Source of the DNA: a bacterium
GTDB lineage: Bacteria; Bdellovibrionota; FAC87; UBA2466
Assembly (NCBI GenBank): GCA_019750655.1
Contig: JAIEOG010000269.1
Coordinates: 1-9,730, forward strand
DNA: 9,730 bases
Reading direction: 5' to 3'
Shown in pieces: positions 8,159 through 9,730 of this stretch (positions are counted from its first letter, which is position 1; every line of letters starts with the position of its first letter). The position numbers were made by a program, and so were the translations under genes. The notes below the pieces were generated by a model that ran no database searches, was not told the DNA's origin, and saw only the letters and a program-made list of their open reading frames with translations.

Positions 8159-8180
8159 AGCCGTTACGGAAATCTAGGCT
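8151..8180 (+). promoter_or_regulatory. Weak candidate promoter for the lipoprotein gene
   Basis: TTGTAA (8151-8156; 4 of 6 with TTGACA), an 18-base spacer and TAGGCT (8175-8180; 3 of 6 with TATAAT) lie upstream of the plus-strand gene, with about 60 bases of leader. The match is poor and could be chance. Confidence 0.2.
8153..8167. promoter_or_regulatory. Interrupted palindrome GTAAC-N5-GTTAC, possible operator
   Basis: Perfect 5-base half-sites flank a 5-base centre (AAGCC) in the 163-base gap between divergent genes. It overlaps the extended -10 candidate on the minus strand and the -35 candidate on the plus strand, where a dimeric repressor could block both. No T-run follows it, so it is not a terminator. 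No regulator gene lies in the window. Confidence 0.3.
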
Positions 8181-8248
8181 CAAATCCTCACTGAATTCCG
8201 GCCGAATACCGGCACTAAATGGCCCTACCCTTGCACTCTTGAGCCAGC

Positions 8249-9118
8249 ATGAAACGCGTGGGTTGGTTAGTACTTTTAAGCATGTCCGTAGGGCTGGTGG
8301 GCTGTGGCAATAATGCCGGGATTATCTTCGATAGTTCCGTACCCGCCCAGCAACAAGCCTTGTTGGAAAACGACATCAATCGCCTGGCGCAAATGAAATT
8401 TCCCTCCGCTACGGCCAACGATGCGGCGCTACTCGGAATCGCGAACATGGACGGAGCCGCACTGACTAAGTGGATCGGCGAACGTATCCGCGTCATCATC
8501 GGCGAAGACTTCAATGTTTCGGGCAATACTTACACTTTCTCTAACCCCACGCCATTCACGCCTGTTTTATTCTCGGAACTTTCCCCTGTCAGTGCCGCGG
8601 ACGGAGAACTTTCCACAATCATGGTGAATATTGGCGCCGATCTTTATTTGAAGGCACGAGCGAGCAATAAGTCTTACTTTTTGGATATGGGTATTGGATT
8701 TACCCAGGTTTACACGCCCCGAGTGGGAATCATTCAAATCGGAGAAGGCTTGTTCACCGTACAAGGCTACCGCACAGACCCCATTGATTCTGTGGGTAAC
8801 ACTTTGGCGCGCGTGAGTACTTTGATCCATGAATCGCGCCACAGCGATGGAAACGGCGTTGCCGTCGCCTTTCCCCACGCCAGCTGCCCCTCTTGGATGG
8901 GTGGCGGGTTCGCAAATCAACCAGCCTGCGAAGGTTATCTCAATGGGCCGTACTCGATTCAAACGGCCATGATGAAAGTTTTCCGCAATTCTTGCGTTGG
9001 CTGCTCACAATCGGAGCTTTACGGAATGGATAAATCGATTTCCGACTATGCTAGCCGATTGCAATCGGGCGCCACCTTCCAGGATATCCGTCCTGAAGCT
9101 TTGGCGGAGTTGCAGTAA
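8249..9118 (+). CDS. Predicted lipoprotein with zincin-like HExxH motif
   Basis: A 289-residue protein that I do not recognise by name. The N-terminus is a lipoprotein signal: basic MKR, hydrophobic 4-17, lipobox LVGC with the lipidated cysteine at C19 and no Asp at +2, so outer-membrane or surface anchoring is expected. TLIHESRHSDGNG (191-203) has H194-E195-x-x-H198, the zinc-binding and catalytic signature of zincin metallopeptidases; H210 is a possible third ligand, but the metzincin spacing (HExxHxxGxxH) is not met. Four further cysteines (C213, C227 and the pair C249/C252) follow the motif and could form two disulfides. Start ATG 8249 is chosen because it gives the intact signal peptide; its Shine-Dalgarno is weak. 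The stop overlaps the next gene's start (TAATG). It could be a peptidase of envelope proteins or peptidoglycan-linked substrates, or a non-enzymatic zinc-binding protein. Confidence 0.85.
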   Translation: MKRVGWLVLLSMSVGLVGCGNNAGIIFDSSVPAQQQALLENDINRLAQMKFPSATANDAALLGIANMDGAALTKWIGERIRVIIGEDFNVSGNTYTFSNPTPFTPVLFSELSPVSAADGELSTIMVNIGADLYLKARASNKSYFLDMGIGFTQVYTPRVGIIQIGEGLFTVQGYRTDPIDSVGNTLARVSTLIHESRHSDGNGVAVAFPHASCPSWMGGGFANQPACEGYLNGPYSIQTAMMKVFRNSCVGCSQSELYGMDKSISDYASRLQSGATFQDIRPEALAELQ

Positions 9119-9672
9119 TGCACCCGGTGCGCGCGCTATTTCTCGCTCTAATCCTTATCGCTTCGGCGCTAGGGCTCTACTACGCCGTTCTTCCCTCCAG
9201 CGTACAGATTGAAGAGAAGCCGGAAGCCTCCTTAGCACCGGGACAAGAGCGTCTCGCGTTACCACCGATGAAGCGCACGGCGCCTTCGGATGCGCGCAAC
9301 CACAGCTCGGAAATCGAAACATTCCGCCGACTGGCCAACGATACGTTCAGCCGCTTACCAACTGTGGAGCAGTTCGCGGCGAACCCGCGCCGTGAAACGC
9401 ATTTCACTCCCACTGAAGTATTAGAAGACGCCCCCTTGATGGCGAAACTGGCCCTTGCGCTCAAAGAAAACCCGGCATTGATTCCCGATGGAATTGCGTT
9501 CTACGATAAATGCGCGCGCCAAGAAACTTTGATGATCGCTACTCGTGCAGTCTGCCTGCGCGATTTACGTTTTTGGACAAGCCAAAATACGCAAGCCGCG
9601 ACTCTTCGCGAAGGCGAATTTGATCCGCACCTCTGGGCCATCGTAAAGCACCTCCCGGCCGGGCCATTTTAG
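9118..9672 (+). CDS. Membrane-anchored or secreted protein of unknown function, coupled to the lipoprotein
   Basis: A 184-residue protein that I do not recognise. Residues about 5-24 form a hydrophobic segment after MHPVR, which could be an uncleaved anchor or a signal peptide; no lipobox is present. A charged, Pro-rich linker (about 30-62) leads to a predicted helical domain. Two cysteines (C132 and C145) lie in the C-terminal half and may pair if exported. Its ATG shares one base with the TAA of the lipoprotein gene, so the two are almost certainly cotranslated and probably work together in the envelope. The upstream coupling, not a ribosome site of its own, decides the start. Confidence 0.75.
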   Translation: MHPVRALFLALILIASALGLYYAVLPSSVQIEEKPEASLAPGQERLALPPMKRTAPSDARNHSSEIETFRRLANDTFSRLPTVEQFAANPRRETHFTPTEVLEDAPLMAKLALALKENPALIPDGIAFYDKCARQETLMIATRAVCLRDLRFWTSQNTQAATLREGEFDPHLWAIVKHLPAGPF

Positions 9673-9730
9673 ACTCCCAATTCAGCTCGCCTGTGCTAGT
9701 GTCCCGCGGTGCAAAATCCCCATCCAATCC

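Noticed and set aside
8153..8167. NtcA-type site (GTA-N8-TAC)
   Set aside because: The spacing between GTA and TAC is nine bases, not eight, and nothing else suggests a cyanobacterium.
9654..9663. CCCGGCCGGG palindrome followed by CCATTTT as a terminator
   Set aside because: It is a perfect 10-base palindrome with no room for a loop beyond a 3-base stem, lies inside the end of the last gene, and the T-run is short.
9709..9730. Possible GTG start of a next plus-strand gene
   Set aside because: Only seven codons are visible, there is no ribosome site, and nothing identifies a product.
1..9730. CRISPR arrays, tRNA or rRNA genes, insertion sequences, attachment sites
   Set aside because: No repeated spacer pattern, cloverleaf-like stretch, transposase or terminal inverted repeats were seen; nearly all of the window is explained by coding sequence.

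Overview
The window comes from a Gram-negative (outer-membrane-bearing) bacterium. It encodes a TolC-type outer-membrane channel, an inner-membrane RND pump and a lipoprotein with a clear lipobox. Base composition is moderately GC-rich. The two uncharacterised exported proteins on the right recall the style of Bdellovibrionota or delta-proteobacterial accessory genes, but that placement is a guess; no ribosomal RNA or taxonomically decisive gene is present.

Left three quarters (1 to 8085), all on the minus strand and read right to left: a promoter-like region near 8150 is followed by an 834-codon ORF. Its first ~410 codons encode a type II NADH dehydrogenase (NDH-2) and its last ~400 codons a TolC-family outer-membrane channel. 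A signal-peptide-like segment sits at the join. Eleven bases later comes a full-length RND (HAE-1 type) efflux permease, and 36 bases after that a rapA homologue (Swi2/Snf2 ATPase that recycles RNA polymerase), which runs off the left edge still open. Spacing is tight and no terminator is visible, so the three probably form one operon. No periplasmic adaptor (membrane fusion protein) is encoded with the pump, which is unusual for a channel-plus-RND pair.

Divergent intergenic region (8086 to 8248): it carries a strong Shine-Dalgarno for the NDH-2/TolC gene, an extended -10-like promoter on the minus strand, a weaker promoter candidate on the plus strand, and a perfect interrupted palindrome (GTAAC-N5-GTTAC) overlapping both. 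This would suit an operator controlling both directions.

Right quarter (8249 to 9672), plus strand: a lipoprotein with a zincin-like HExxH motif, overlapping by one base (TAATG) with a 184-codon membrane-anchored or secreted protein of unknown function. The last 58 bases hold nothing I can support.

The main point of interest is the NDH-2::TolC fusion with an embedded export signal. It could be a precursor split by signal peptidase into a cytoplasmic-face respiratory enzyme and an outer-membrane channel, or it could result from a sequence error or recent mutation joining two genes.
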